64,000 nt of DNA from positions 186,001 through 250,000 of the forward strand of contig NZ_RHFG01000002.1 in assembly GCF_004745485.1 (NCBI RefSeq). The letters run 5' to 3'. The position numbers were made by a program, and so were the translations under genes. The DNA comes from Brevibacterium sp. S22 (GTDB lineage: Bacteria > Actinomycetota > Actinomycetes > Actinomycetales > Brevibacteriaceae). Positions 12,323 to 20,868 of the stretch are shown one piece after another. Below the pieces are notes generated by a model. That model saw nothing but the letters and a program-made list of their open reading frames with translations. It ran no database searches and had not been told where the DNA came from. Position 1 is the first letter of the stretch. Every line of letters begins with the position of its first letter.

Positions 12323-12439
12323 ATGAGAAGATGGATTCTCAGCGGTCTCACTTTAGTGGGGCTGGGAGTGTTCTTCGGGTGGCGGCACCAGAACCAGAGT
12401 GTCCAGACCGAATGGTCCCAGCACACCGACTCGGTGTGA
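12323..12439 (+). CDS. DLW-39-type small membrane protein
   Basis: A 38-residue ORF between the two tRNA genes, preceded by a strong GAGGAGGA ribosome site 2-3 nt before the ATG. It begins MRRWILSGLTLVGLGVFFGW, a single hydrophobic helix after two arginines, and ends in the TEWSQHTDSV region, which matches the conserved (D/E)LW...(A)TD pattern of the actinobacterial DLW-39 family. That family's genes sit at this same tRNA locus. Function is unknown. The ribosome site, size, motif and position together support a real gene despite its shortness. Confidence 0.78.
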   Translation: MRRWILSGLTLVGLGVFFGWRHQNQSVQTEWSQHTDSV

Positions 12440-12456
12440 GGGTGTGAACCCGTTTC

Positions 12457-12529
12457 GGGGGTATGGCGCAATTGGTAGCGCATCTGCTTTGCAAGCAGAG
12501 GGTTAGGGGTTCGAGTCCCCTTACCTCCA
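12457..12529 (+). tRNA. tRNA-Ala (TGC)
   Basis: A 73-nt cloverleaf. The acceptor GGGGGTA pairs with TACCTCC (one G-T) plus discriminator A; the D arm is GGCGCAATTGGTAGCGC. The anticodon stem TCTGC/GCAGA holds the TGC anticodon, and the T arm contains GGTTCGAGTCC. CCA is not encoded. A strong hairpin follows 31 bp downstream. Confidence 0.96.
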
Positions 12530-12560
12530 CTCGAGTAGTTTTGAGACAGCACTCGTAACA

Positions 12561-12595
12561 CGAAGGCTCCGAACCAAAGTGGTTCGGAGCCTTCG
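12561..12595 (+). terminator. Terminator after tRNA-Ala
   Basis: A perfect 15-bp stem (12561-12575 with 12581-12595, loop AAAGT) followed by TCGTT. It ends the tRNA transcription unit. Confidence 0.85.
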
Positions 12596-12904
12596 TCGTT
12601 GCCGGCCCGCGTGAGCCCCACCGGTCCGAAACCCGCCCGTGTGAGTCCCACCGGTCCGAAACCCGCCCGCCTGGACTCCAACGCCCGATTCCGTTGTGAC
12701 CTCGCCGAGGCGGGGCCAGCCGTCACCGGTGCCCGCAGTGACGAAGATCGCCGCGGTTTCGGGTTCTCCCCACTGTCGGGCGGAGATGGGAATACGTTAG
12801 TGTGAGTTGCTGTTGACTCTTTCGTCTGCGCGTCGATTCGGCATCTGCGTGCGACCTCCGCCCACACCCAGGGCCCAACAGATACATCCGAACGGAGCCC
12901 CGTC
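12596..12904. repeat. Intergenic stretch with a 30-bp direct repeat
   Basis: No gene was seen here. From about 12605 to 12669 a 30-bp unit containing GTGAGYCCCACCGGTCCGAA is repeated a little over twice (units begin at 12611 and 12641, with a third partial CCCGCCCG). The remainder up to the MFS gene is unremarkable and presumably holds its promoter. Most bases of the unit match between copies. Confidence 0.75.
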
Positions 12905-14419
12905 TTGTCCAGCGACAGCTCACCCGCACACGCGCAGACACATCAGCCCGAGACCATCGACCCCGCAGGTATGAAGGTCATCTGGCTGCTGCTGGTGGCC
13001 GCCTTCGTGGCCATCCTCAATGAGACCACGATGGCCATCGCCATTCCCGAACTCAATAAGGCCCTCGGCATTCCACCCGAGCTCGGTCAGTGGCTGACCA
13101 GCGCATTCATGCTCACCATGGCCGTCGTCATCCCGACGACCGGCTTCCTCCTCCAGCGATTCACGACGCGCCAGATCTTCTTGGCCGCGATGATGCTGTT
13201 CTCTGCGGGCACGCTCATCTGTCTGGTCTCGCAGGGATTCATCCTGCTCCTCATCGGTCGGATCGTCCAAGCTGCAGGCACCGGCATCATGATGCCGCTG
13301 CTGATGACCACGATGATGAACGTGGTCCCGGCGCACTCACGCGGTCGGATGATGGGTCGAGTCGGCCTCGTCATCTCACTGGCCCCGGCCATCGGACCGA
13401 CGATGTCAGGCATCGTGCTCGATTCGCTGGGCTGGCGCTGGCTCTTCGGCATCATCCTGCCCATCGCGCTCATCGCACTGGCACTCGGTGCGAAGTGGAT
13501 GACCAACCTCGGCGAGTCGACGCACGCCCCGATCGACGTCGCCTCCATCGTCCTGTCCGTGTTCGCCTTCGGCGGCATCGTCTACGGCCTCAGCCAGTTC
13601 GGCGGCGGCCACGGCGGTGAGGCAGGCGGCGGATCGACGAGCACCCTGGCCTGGGCGACTATCGCCGGCGGCCTCGTCTTCCTCGCCCTCTTCGTCTGGC
13701 GTCAACTCGTCCTGCAGAAGGGCGATCGCGCCCTGCTCGACCTCCGTGTGTTCAGTTCCCGCAACTACGTCTTCTCGGTCATCATCATGGCCATCGTCGC
13801 CCTGTCGATGTTCGGCACCTTCTCCCTGCTGCCGCTGTACCTGCAGAGCGTCGTCGGACTCGGCGCCACGCAGTCCGGCCTCGTCCTCCTGCCGGGTTCG
13901 GTGATCATGGGTCTGCTCGGACCGGTGATGGGACGGATCTACGACGCGCAGGGACCGAGGACGCTGCTCGTGCCCGGCACCATCATGATCGCCGCCGCGA
14001 TGTTCGCCTACTCGACAGCCGGGGTCGGAACGCCGATCTGGCTGCTCATCATCGTCCAGATCATCATGTCGGTGGGCCTCGCCGCATCGTTCACCCCGCT
14101 GTTCTCCGCTTCGCTGGGATCGCTGGAGCGCCACCTGTACTCGCATGGTTCGGCTGCGCTGAACACCCTGCAGCAGGTCGCAGGTGCCGCGGGCACCGCG
14201 CTGCTCATCTCGATCTACTCCGCGGCCCTGCACTCGGGACAAGCGGAGGGCAAGTCCATCCCCGAGGCGGGTGCCCCAGGTGGCCACGCCGCGTTCCTGC
14301 TGGCGACGGTCATAGCGATCGTTCCCGTCGTCCTCGCCTTCTTCATCCGCAAGCCCGAGGACCAGGAGGACTACCCCGCCGAAGTGGTCGAACCGACCGC
14401 GGCCAGCCCCGCCGAATAG
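12905..14419 (+). CDS. DHA2-family MFS drug exporter
   Basis: Proton-driven multidrug efflux pump of the 14-helix DHA2 family, in the cell membrane. The 504-residue protein has many hydrophobic helices. It carries the antiporter motif region (GRIVQAAGTGIMMPLLM) and motif C-like glycine/proline-rich segments (APAIGPTMSGIVLDSLGWRW), which identify DHA2 exporters of the EmrB type. The start is a TTG at 12905 with GGAGCC upstream; a later start is possible because the first ~20 residues are polar. A strong terminator follows. The substrate cannot be told from sequence. Confidence 0.9.
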   Translation: MSSDSSPAHAQTHQPETIDPAGMKVIWLLLVAAFVAILNETTMAIAIPELNKALGIPPELGQWLTSAFMLTMAVVIPTTGFLLQRFTTRQIFLAAMMLFSAGTLICLVSQGFILLLIGRIVQAAGTGIMMPLLMTTMMNVVPAHSRGRMMGRVGLVISLAPAIGPTMSGIVLDSLGWRWLFGIILPIALIALALGAKWMTNLGESTHAPIDVASIVLSVFAFGGIVYGLSQFGGGHGGEAGGGSTSTLAWATIAGGLVFLALFVWRQLVLQKGDRALLDLRVFSSRNYVFSVIIMAIVALSMFGTFSLLPLYLQSVVGLGATQSGLVLLPGSVIMGLLGPVMGRIYDAQGPRTLLVPGTIMIAAAMFAYSTAGVGTPIWLLIIVQIIMSVGLAASFTPLFSASLGSLERHLYSHGSAALNTLQQVAGAAGTALLISIYSAALHSGQAEGKSIPEAGAPGGHAAFLLATVIAIVPVVLAFFIRKPEDQEDYPAEVVEPTAASPAE

Positions 14420-14437
14420 AGGGAAACGTCGCCGAAC

Positions 14438-14473
14438 GACAGGTGCCCCCGTCAACAGACGGGGGCACCTGTC
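14438..14473 (+). terminator. Terminator after the DHA2 exporter
   Basis: A perfect 16-bp stem (14438-14453 pairing with 14458-14473, loop AACA), rich in G and C, 18 bp after the stop codon. Confidence 0.85.
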
Positions 14474-14579
14474 GGCTGTCAGCCGTTCCTGAGATCCGGG
14501 ATTACCGGGGACTCCGGGAACATCGTGAATACGGCGGCCGCCTCGGCGATTCGAGATCTCGCCTTGGTACGGTGACCAC

Positions 14580-17171
14580 ATGACCTCATCTGTGCCCTCG
14601 GACCCGATGTCCTCACCCCAGATCCAGCCGGACGTGCGGGTCCGCGGGGCCAGGGAACACAACCTGCGCAATATCGATCTCGTCGTGCCCCGGGACGCAC
14701 TCGTCGTGTTCACGGGAGTGTCCGGATCTGGAAAATCCTCCTTGGCGTTCGGCACCCTCTACGCCGAATCCCAGCGCCGGTACCTCGAATCCGTGGCCCC
14801 CTATGCGCGCCGGCTCATCGATCAGGCCGGCGTTCCGGACGTCGATTCGATCACCGGGATGCCGCCGGCCGTGGCGCTGCAGCAGCAGCGAGGCGGTCGC
14901 AGCGCCCGCTCGAGCGTCGGCAGCATCACGACAGTCTCCAGCCTCGTCCGGATGCTCTACTCCCGCGCCGGGCTCTACCCCGACGATCAGCCGATGCTGC
15001 TGGCCGAGGACTTCTCGACGAACACCGTCCAAGGAGCCTGCCCCGAATGCCACGGCATCGGCCGCGTCTATGCCGTGCCCGAAGAGCGGATGGTGCCCGA
15101 CCCGAATCTCACGATCCGTGAACGGGCCATCGCCTCCTGGCCGAAGGCCTGGCACGGCCACCAGCTGCGTGATGTTCTCGTGGCGCTCGGCTATGACGTC
15201 GATGTCCCCTGGAAGGATCTGCCGCGAGAACACCGCGACTGGATCCTCTACACAGAAGAGACCCCGCACCTGCCCGTCCACTCGCGGCTCACCCTCGCCG
15301 AGGCGCGGGAGGCGATCGCCGCCGGTGAGGAGCCGACCTATTCCGGGACCTTCGTCGGCGCCCGGAAGTATGTGCTCGATACGTTCGCGAACACGAAGAG
15401 CGCCGCAATGAAACGGCGAGTTGCGGAGTTCCTCACTGCCGCGCTCTGCCCGGTCTGCCAGGGCAAACGCCTCAAACCCGAGGCCCTGTCGGTGACGATC
15501 GCCGGACTCGACATCGCCGAGTTCTCCGCTCTGCCGCTGCACGAGCTCATGACCGTCGTCGACGATGAGGTCGCCGCGGCGAAAACGGTCATGGAGACAG
15601 ACCGAGACCCCGCCGATGCCGCCTCGGACACGGCAGGCGGCGATCATCCGTCGGCGGAGAAGTCGGCTGCGTTCGTCCGCCTCGGCGAGGGCCTCATCGA
15701 TCGTCTGCGGCCCATCGTCGACCTCGGCCTCGGGTACCTCTCACTCGGACGGACCACTCCAACTCTGTCCGGCGGCGAACTCCAGAGACTGCGGCTGGCA
15801 ACCCAGCTGACCTCGGAGCTCTTCGGCGTCGTCTACGTGCTCGACGAGCCTTCCGCCGGACTCCACCCGCAGGACATCGATGCACTGCTGGGCATCCTCG
15901 ACGGGTTGAAGAAGCGCGGAAACAGCCTCTTCGTCGTCGAACACTCCGTGGACATCATGCGCCACGCCGACTGGCTCGTCGACATCGGCCCCGGTGCCGG
16001 CGAACGCGGCGGCGAAGTCCTCTTCAGCGGACCCACGGCGGGCCTGGCCGACGTCGACGAATCGGTGACCCGGGGCTATGTCTTCGGAGGGCGCGGACTC
16101 GAACCTCGCGAACCCCGCCGGCCCCGAGGCTGGATGCACCTGGAGAACATCCGCCGCAATAACCTCGACGACATCAGCCTCGACCTGCCGTTGGGCGCAT
16201 TGACCGCAGTCACCGGAGTGTCGGGATCGGGAAAATCCAGCCTCGTCAGCCAGGTGCTCCCAGAGGTCGTCGGCGACCGTTTGGGAACCTCTGCCGCTGA
16301 CGAACCCGCACCCGACGATGACGAACTCCTCCTGGTCGACGAATCCGAGGAACTCGAAGGCGCGGTGACCGGTGAACTCACCGGGATCCGCCGAGTCGTG
16401 AGCATCGACCAGAAACCCATCGGCCGCACACCCCGGTCGAATGTCGCCACCTACACGGGGCTGTTCGACCATGTTCGCCGCCGCTTCGCCAAGACCCCCG
16501 AGGCTCGGGAGCGCCGATACAAGCCCGGACGCTTCTCCTTCAACGTCTCCGGCGGACGCTGCCCCACCTGTGAAGGTGAAGGATCGGTGATGGTCGAGCT
16601 GCTGTTCCTGCCATCGGTCTACGCCGAATGTCCCGATTGCCACGGCACCCGCTTCCAGTCGAGCACCCTGGAGATCCTGTGGCGTGGACGCAATATCGCC
16701 GAGATCCTGGGCATGAGCGTCGAAGATGCCCACGAGTTCTTCGTCGGCGAATTCGACATCATGCGATCGCTGACCGCCCTCATCGACGTCGGACTCGGCT
16801 ATCTGCGTCTGGGACAACCCGCCACCGAACTCTCCGGCGGCGAGGCCCAACGGGTCAGACTCGCCAGCGAACTCCAACGCTCTGAGCGCGGTGACACCCT
16901 CTACATCCTCGACGAACCGACCTCCGGGCTGCACTGCGCCGATGCCGATCGACTCGTCAATCACCTGCAGTCACTCGTCGATGCCGGCAACACCGTCGTC
17001 ATGGTCGAACTCGATATGCGCGTCGTCGCCGTGGCCGACCACGTCGTCGAACTCGGTCCCGGAGCAGGGGAGGACGGAGGCCGGGTCGTCGCGACCGGCA
17101 CGCCCGCCGACATCGTCGCCGCCGGAGTGGGGCCGTCCGCGAACTACCTGGCTGCCGCACTGCAGGAATGA
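14580..17171 (+). CDS. UvrA2-type ABC-ATPase (UvrA paralogue)
   Basis: UvrA-like DNA-binding ATPase with two ABC modules. Walker A motifs GVSGSGKSSLAFGTLYAESQ and GVSGSGKSSLVSQVLP are present, with two ABC signatures (LSGGELQRLRLA and LSGGEAQRVRLA). Zinc-finger cysteine pairs are seen in CPECHGIGR, CPVCQGKR, CPTCEGEG and CPDCHGTRF. At 863 residues it is shorter than UvrA: sequence passes directly from the SSLVRMLYSRAG region to the first zinc motif, so the UvrB-binding domain appears absent, the hallmark of UvrA2. UvrA2 proteins are linked to tolerance of DNA-damaging compounds. TACGGT lies six bases before the ATG, with no ribosome site, suggesting a leaderless mRNA. Confidence 0.9.
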   Translation: MTSSVPSDPMSSPQIQPDVRVRGAREHNLRNIDLVVPRDALVVFTGVSGSGKSSLAFGTLYAESQRRYLESVAPYARRLIDQAGVPDVDSITGMPPAVALQQQRGGRSARSSVGSITTVSSLVRMLYSRAGLYPDDQPMLLAEDFSTNTVQGACPECHGIGRVYAVPEERMVPDPNLTIRERAIASWPKAWHGHQLRDVLVALGYDVDVPWKDLPREHRDWILYTEETPHLPVHSRLTLAEAREAIAAGEEPTYSGTFVGARKYVLDTFANTKSAAMKRRVAEFLTAALCPVCQGKRLKPEALSVTIAGLDIAEFSALPLHELMTVVDDEVAAAKTVMETDRDPADAASDTAGGDHPSAEKSAAFVRLGEGLIDRLRPIVDLGLGYLSLGRTTPTLSGGELQRLRLATQLTSELFGVVYVLDEPSAGLHPQDIDALLGILDGLKKRGNSLFVVEHSVDIMRHADWLVDIGPGAGERGGEVLFSGPTAGLADVDESVTRGYVFGGRGLEPREPRRPRGWMHLENIRRNNLDDISLDLPLGALTAVTGVSGSGKSSLVSQVLPEVVGDRLGTSAADEPAPDDDELLLVDESEELEGAVTGELTGIRRVVSIDQKPIGRTPRSNVATYTGLFDHVRRRFAKTPEARERRYKPGRFSFNVSGGRCPTCEGEGSVMVELLFLPSVYAECPDCHGTRFQSSTLEILWRGRNIAEILGMSVEDAHEFFVGEFDIMRSLTALIDVGLGYLRLGQPATELSGGEAQRVRLASELQRSERGDTLYILDEPTSGLHCADADRLVNHLQSLVDAGNTVVMVELDMRVVAVADHVVELGPGAGEDGGRVVATGTPADIVAAGVGPSANYLAAALQE

Positions 17172-17264
17172 GTTCGCGAGTCCAGTGATCTGAGGCACAC
17201 GCCGCCATTCCGGGAGGCCATCCGATCCGCATGAGACCGCGGATCCCGAGACTTTGCGAAATTG

Positions 17265-17278
17265 TTGGACGCGTCTAA
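17265..17278. promoter_or_regulatory. Palindrome resembling a DtxR/MntR operator
   Basis: TTGGACGCGTCTAA is a 14-bp dyad (6 of 7 pairs) located 52 bp before the cation-exchanger start. Its TTxG...CTAA ends resemble half-sites of DtxR-family operators. A DtxR-family regulator is encoded at the end of the same transcription unit, so autoregulation is plausible. This is inference only. Confidence 0.4.
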
Positions 17279-17329
17279 GTCTCAGTTGTCCGTAGACACA
17301 CCCGATTGGCGGCGGGAAGTCTGGAAGAC

Positions 17330-18661
17330 ATGCCCACCGCACTCATCCGCCGAATCGTGATCTGCCTGATCATCGCCGCACCCGCCGTGGTGCTGCGCAT
17401 CTCCGGCACCGAGGTGGCCCCCGTCATCGAACTGCTGACGTTCGGCGGCGCCATCGTCGCCGCCGCCTTCCTGCTCGCCTGGGCTACGGAGGCGGCGCAG
17501 AAGGACATCTCGGGAGCCCTGGCGATCGCGCTGCTGGCGCTCATCGCGGTCCTTCCCGAATACGCCGTGGACCTCTACTACGCCTTCCGATCCGGATCGG
17601 AGCCCGAGTATCTGCACTTCGCTGCGGCGAACATGACCGGGTCGAACCGACTGCTGCTCGGATTCGGCTGGCCGCTGGTGGTCATCATCGCCCTCCTCGT
17701 CGCCCGCCGGATCTCGAAGCGCACGAAAGCCCCTGTCCAGACCTCCCTGCGCCTCGGCGCAGACAGCCGCATGGACATCGGCTTCCTCATCATCCTCGGC
17801 GTGCTCGCTTTTGCCATCCCCGTCTTCGGCAGCATCCCCATCTGGTTCGGCATCGGCCTCATCCTCATCTTCGGCGCCTACCTCTGGCGTGCCGGACAGG
17901 CGGCAGGAGATGACGAAGAGGAGTTCGTCGGCGCCGCCGCACTCATCGTGTCGATGTCGACGAAGGCCCGCCGGACCACGGTGATCGCCCTCTTCGCCGT
18001 CTCCGCCGGAATCATCCTCCTCTCCGCCGAACCCTTCGCCGAGGCGCTCGTGGCCTCGGGTGAGAGTCTCGGCATCGACAGCTACTTCCTCGTCCAATGG
18101 CTGGCTCCGCTGGCGTCGGAGGCACCTGAGTTCATCATCGCCGCGATGTTCGCCGTCCGCGGCATGGGGGCGGCAGCGATCGGCACACTCATCGCCTCGA
18201 AGGTCAACCAGTGGAGCCTGCTCGTCGGATCCCTGCCGATCGCCCACCTCGCCGGCGGTGGCGGCCCCGGACTGCCGCTCGACGGGCGCCAGATCGAGGA
18301 GTTCACGCTCACGGCCACGCAGACCATCCTCGGTGTGGCGATCATTCTGGCCCTGCGCTTCCACTGGGCCCCCGCACTGGGACTCGCTGGGCTCTTCGGG
18401 CTGCAGTTCTTCGTCACGGATACGTCCGGACGCTACGTCCTCTCCGCGATCCAGGCGATCCTGGCGATCGTCTTCCTCATACTCCACCGGGGCGACATCC
18501 TCCCCACCCTCGCAGCTCCGTTCCGTCGTCCCCCGCGTGAGACCGCAGGTGAGAGCGGGACCGAAGCCCTCGCCGAGGCGGCTTCCACCGACCGCCTTTC
18601 GCACAGTCACTCTCGGGCTGGGTCCGTGAGCGCATCCGGTCCTGAGAAGGCCGATGCGTAG
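17330..18661 (+). CDS. CaCA-family cation (Na+/Ca2+-type) exchanger
   Basis: Polytopic membrane antiporter of the calcium/cation antiporter family. The two inverted alpha-repeats are visible: LIAVLPEYAVDLYYAFRSG with a following NMTGSNRLLLG, and LAPLASEAPEFIIAAMFAVRG followed by GTLIASKVNQWSLLVG. The acidic residue in each (LPE and APE) is the ion-binding glutamate. About 10-11 helices and a polar tail make 443 residues. ATG 17330 was chosen; an in-frame TTG at 17306 would add eight residues. The stop overlaps the -10-like TAGAAT of the regulator gene downstream. Pairing with a MntR-like regulator hints at Mn2+ rather than Ca2+ transport. Confidence 0.82.
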   Translation: MPTALIRRIVICLIIAAPAVVLRISGTEVAPVIELLTFGGAIVAAAFLLAWATEAAQKDISGALAIALLALIAVLPEYAVDLYYAFRSGSEPEYLHFAAANMTGSNRLLLGFGWPLVVIIALLVARRISKRTKAPVQTSLRLGADSRMDIGFLIILGVLAFAIPVFGSIPIWFGIGLILIFGAYLWRAGQAAGDDEEEFVGAAALIVSMSTKARRTTVIALFAVSAGIILLSAEPFAEALVASGESLGIDSYFLVQWLAPLASEAPEFIIAAMFAVRGMGAAAIGTLIASKVNQWSLLVGSLPIAHLAGGGGPGLPLDGRQIEEFTLTATQTILGVAIILALRFHWAPALGLAGLFGLQFFVTDTSGRYVLSAIQAILAIVFLILHRGDILPTLAAPFRRPPRETAGESGTEALAEAASTDRLSHSHSRAGSVSASGPEKADA

Positions 18662-18671
18662 AATGAGGACC

Positions 18672-19343
18672 ATGCCGCGCCCCAGTGTCACTCGCATGGT
18701 CGAGGACTATGTCACTCTCATCTGGAAAGCCTACGAATGGCCCGGCGGTCGTCCCGCCACCACCGAGATGGCCGAGCAGCTGGGAGTCACCGCCTCGACG
18801 GTATCGGCGAATCTCAAGAAGCTCGCGCGCGACGGCTATATCGACTACGAACCCTACGGCAGCATCGTCCTCACCGAGACCGGCCGCGAGATCGCTGTGG
18901 CCATCGTCCGCCGCCACCGGATCGTCGAGACTTACCTCGTCGATGCCCTCGGGCTGAGCTGGGATCAGGTCCACGAGGAGGCCGACCGCCTCGAACATGC
19001 GGTCTCCGACCTCGTACTCGAACGGATGAACGTCGTGCTCGGGCATCCGGAACGGGACCCGCACGGCGACCCCATTCCGGATACCCACGGTCATACGACT
19101 CCAGTGCCGAGCCGTCGGCTGGAGGAGACGACTCCCGGTGTCGTGGTCGAGGTGGTGCGGGTCTCGGACCGCTCGCCGGAGCTGCTGCGCTATCTCACCG
19201 AGCGGGGAATCGTCATCGGCTCTCGGCTGATCGTTGAGTCCGTGAGCTCGGCCGCCTCATCGATCGCCATCGACATCGACGGGGAGCACATCGAGCTCGC
19301 CCTCGACGCCGCCGAGGCGATCCGCGTCGAACCCCAGCCCTGA
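18672..19343 (+). CDS. DtxR/MntR-family metal-dependent regulator
   Basis: A 223-residue DNA-binding metal sensor. It has an N-terminal winged helix (TEMAEQLGVTASTVSANLKKLARDG), a metal-binding dimerisation helix (VHEEADRLEHAVSD) and a C-terminal FeoA/SH3-like domain. In iron sensors such as IdeR the helix reads HAEACRWEH; here aspartate replaces the cysteine ligand, a feature of manganese-type members. ATG 18672 follows TAGAAT (18659-18664) by seven bases with no convincing ribosome site, suggesting its own leaderless transcript. It abuts the exchanger gene, its likely target. Confidence 0.85.
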   Translation: MPRPSVTRMVEDYVTLIWKAYEWPGGRPATTEMAEQLGVTASTVSANLKKLARDGYIDYEPYGSIVLTETGREIAVAIVRRHRIVETYLVDALGLSWDQVHEEADRLEHAVSDLVLERMNVVLGHPERDPHGDPIPDTHGHTTPVPSRRLEETTPGVVVEVVRVSDRSPELLRYLTERGIVIGSRLIVESVSSAASSIAIDIDGEHIELALDAAEAIRVEPQP

Positions 19344-19370
19344 TGCTGCTCGAGGTTCGGCGAACTGTCC

Positions 19371-20096
19371 TCACAGCACCTTGTTGAGGAAGGACTTCGT
19401 CCGCTCTGACTTCGGCGCCTTGAAGATCTGCTCAGGGGTGCCCTCCTCGACGATGACTCCGCCGTCCATGAACAGCACTCGATCGGCGACCTCGCTGGCG
19501 AAGCCCATCTCATGGGTGACGACGACCATGGTCATCCCCTCCTCAGCCAGCTGCTTCATCACGGCGAGGACCTCGCCGACGAGTTCGGGGTCGAGAGCAC
19601 TGGTCGGCTCATCGAAGAGCATCATCTTCGGCTCCATCGCCAACGCTCGAGCGATCGCAACGCGCTGCTGCTGGCCGCCGGAGAGCTGAGCCGGGTAGGC
19701 GTCGGCCTTGTCTCCGAGTCCGACCTTGTCGAGCAGCTTCGATGCTCGGTCACGGACCGCCTCGGCACTGAGACTGCGGACCTTGAGCGGTGCCAGGGAG
19801 ATGTTCTCGAGCACGCTCATATGCGGGAACAGGTTGAACTGCTGGAAGACCATGCCGATCTCCGTGCGCACCTCATTGATGTTCGTCTGTCTGTCGGTGA
19901 GGCTCTTGCCGTCGATGACGACCTCGCCGCTGGTGATCTCTTCGAGCATGTTCAGACAGCGCAGGAACGTTGACTTGCCGGAGCCGCTGGGGCCGATGAC
20001 GCAGACGACTTCCTGAGGTTCGACATCGCAGTCGATGCCGCTGAGCACCTCGTTGTCACCGAAGGATTTGTGCAGATCGGCTACGTGGATGATCAT
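19371..20096 (-). CDS. Polar amino-acid ABC transporter ATPase (GlnQ type)
   Basis: The 241-residue ATP-hydrolysing subunit of an amino-acid importer. Walker A is [15 protein letters not shown], the signature is [16 protein letters not shown], Walker B is [13 protein letters not shown] and the switch histidine follows in [10 protein letters not shown]. These sequences are characteristic of the GlnQ/HisP family. The ATG at 20096 overlaps the permease stop (TGATG). The operon runs binding protein, permease, ATPase on the minus strand and converges on the MntR-like gene 27 bp away without an obvious hairpin. Confidence 0.94.
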   Translation of the reverse strand: MIIHVADLHKSFGDNEVLSGIDCDVEPQEVVCVIGPSGSGKSTFLRCLNMLEEITSGEVVIDGKSLTDRQTNINEVRTEIGMVFQQFNLFPHMSVLENISLAPLKVRSLSAEAVRDRASKLLDKVGLGDKADAYPAQLSGGQQQRVAIARALAMEPKMMLFDEPTSALDPELVGEVLAVMKQLAEEGMTMVVVTHEMGFASEVADRVLFMDGGVIVEEGTPEQIFKAPKSERTKSFLNKVL

Positions 20097-20761
20097 CAGT
20101 GAGTCAGCCTCTTCTCCATGACGTTGAGGACCTTCGACAGGGTCAGCGTGATGACCAGGTAGAAGACTGCGACCGTGGTGTAGATTTCGACCGCATTGAA
20201 GTGGTTGGACGCGACGAGGCGGCCCTGGAAGATGAGCTCGGGAACGAGGATGACCGACAGCAGCGACGTGTCCTTGATGCTGATGATGAACTGGTTGCCC
20301 AGCGGCGGGATCATCCGTTTGAAGGCCTGCGGCCAGATGACATAGCGCATCGTCAGATGCTGAGAGAGCCCAAGGGATCGGCCCGCCTCCATCTGGCCCT
20401 TCTCCACGGATTGGACGGCGCCGCGGACGATCTCGGCGATATAGGCTCCCGAATTCAGCCCGATGACGATGATGCCCGCTGTCAGTGAGGGGATGTTGAA
20501 GCCGATGATGAGCGGCAGGGCGAAATAGATCCAGATGGCCTGAACCAGCACCGGGGTGCCGCGCAGCAGCTCGATATAGGCCGTCGAGATCCCGTAGACG
20601 ATCTTGCTGCGCGAGATCCTCCCGAGTCCGAAGACCGCTCCGAGGACGAAGCCGATGATCAGCCCGATGACGGAGACGAGCAGAGTGTAGTAGAGGCCCT
20701 GCAGCAGGGCCGGAATGTAGTCGATGACTCCGAGCCAGTTGAATTGGGCTAATCGGGACAT
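20096..20761 (-). CDS. Polar amino-acid ABC transporter permease (GlnP/HisM type)
   Basis: A 221-residue membrane subunit with about five helices, an [16 protein letters not shown] start and the GEIVRGA-like family pattern ([22 protein letters not shown]), followed by the EAA coupling motif [21 protein letters not shown] 20761 is preceded by GGAAGGAAG; an upstream in-frame start at 20788 would add nine residues. It is translationally coupled to the ATPase gene. A single permease suggests a homodimer. Confidence 0.93.
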   Translation of the reverse strand: MSRLAQFNWLGVIDYIPALLQGLYYTLLVSVIGLIIGFVLGAVFGLGRISRSKIVYGISTAYIELLRGTPVLVQAIWIYFALPLIIGFNIPSLTAGIIVIGLNSGAYIAEIVRGAVQSVEKGQMEAGRSLGLSQHLTMRYVIWPQAFKRMIPPLGNQFIISIKDTSLLSVILVPELIFQGRLVASNHFNAVEIYTTVAVFYLVITLTLSKVLNVMEKRLTH

Positions 20762-20868
20762 ATCTTCCTTCCACAGGACTGCGGGCACGGGATCACTCCC
20801 CTGCCCGCAGTCCGCTGTGCACTCACATCAGAGCTGGACTCATAGCACGCGTGTGCATCTGCAGGATG

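Noticed and set aside
12529..12560. tRNA-Ala 3' end as an attachment site for an integrated element
   Set aside because: I found no second copy of the tRNA 3' end at the right side of the accessory regions and no integrase gene.
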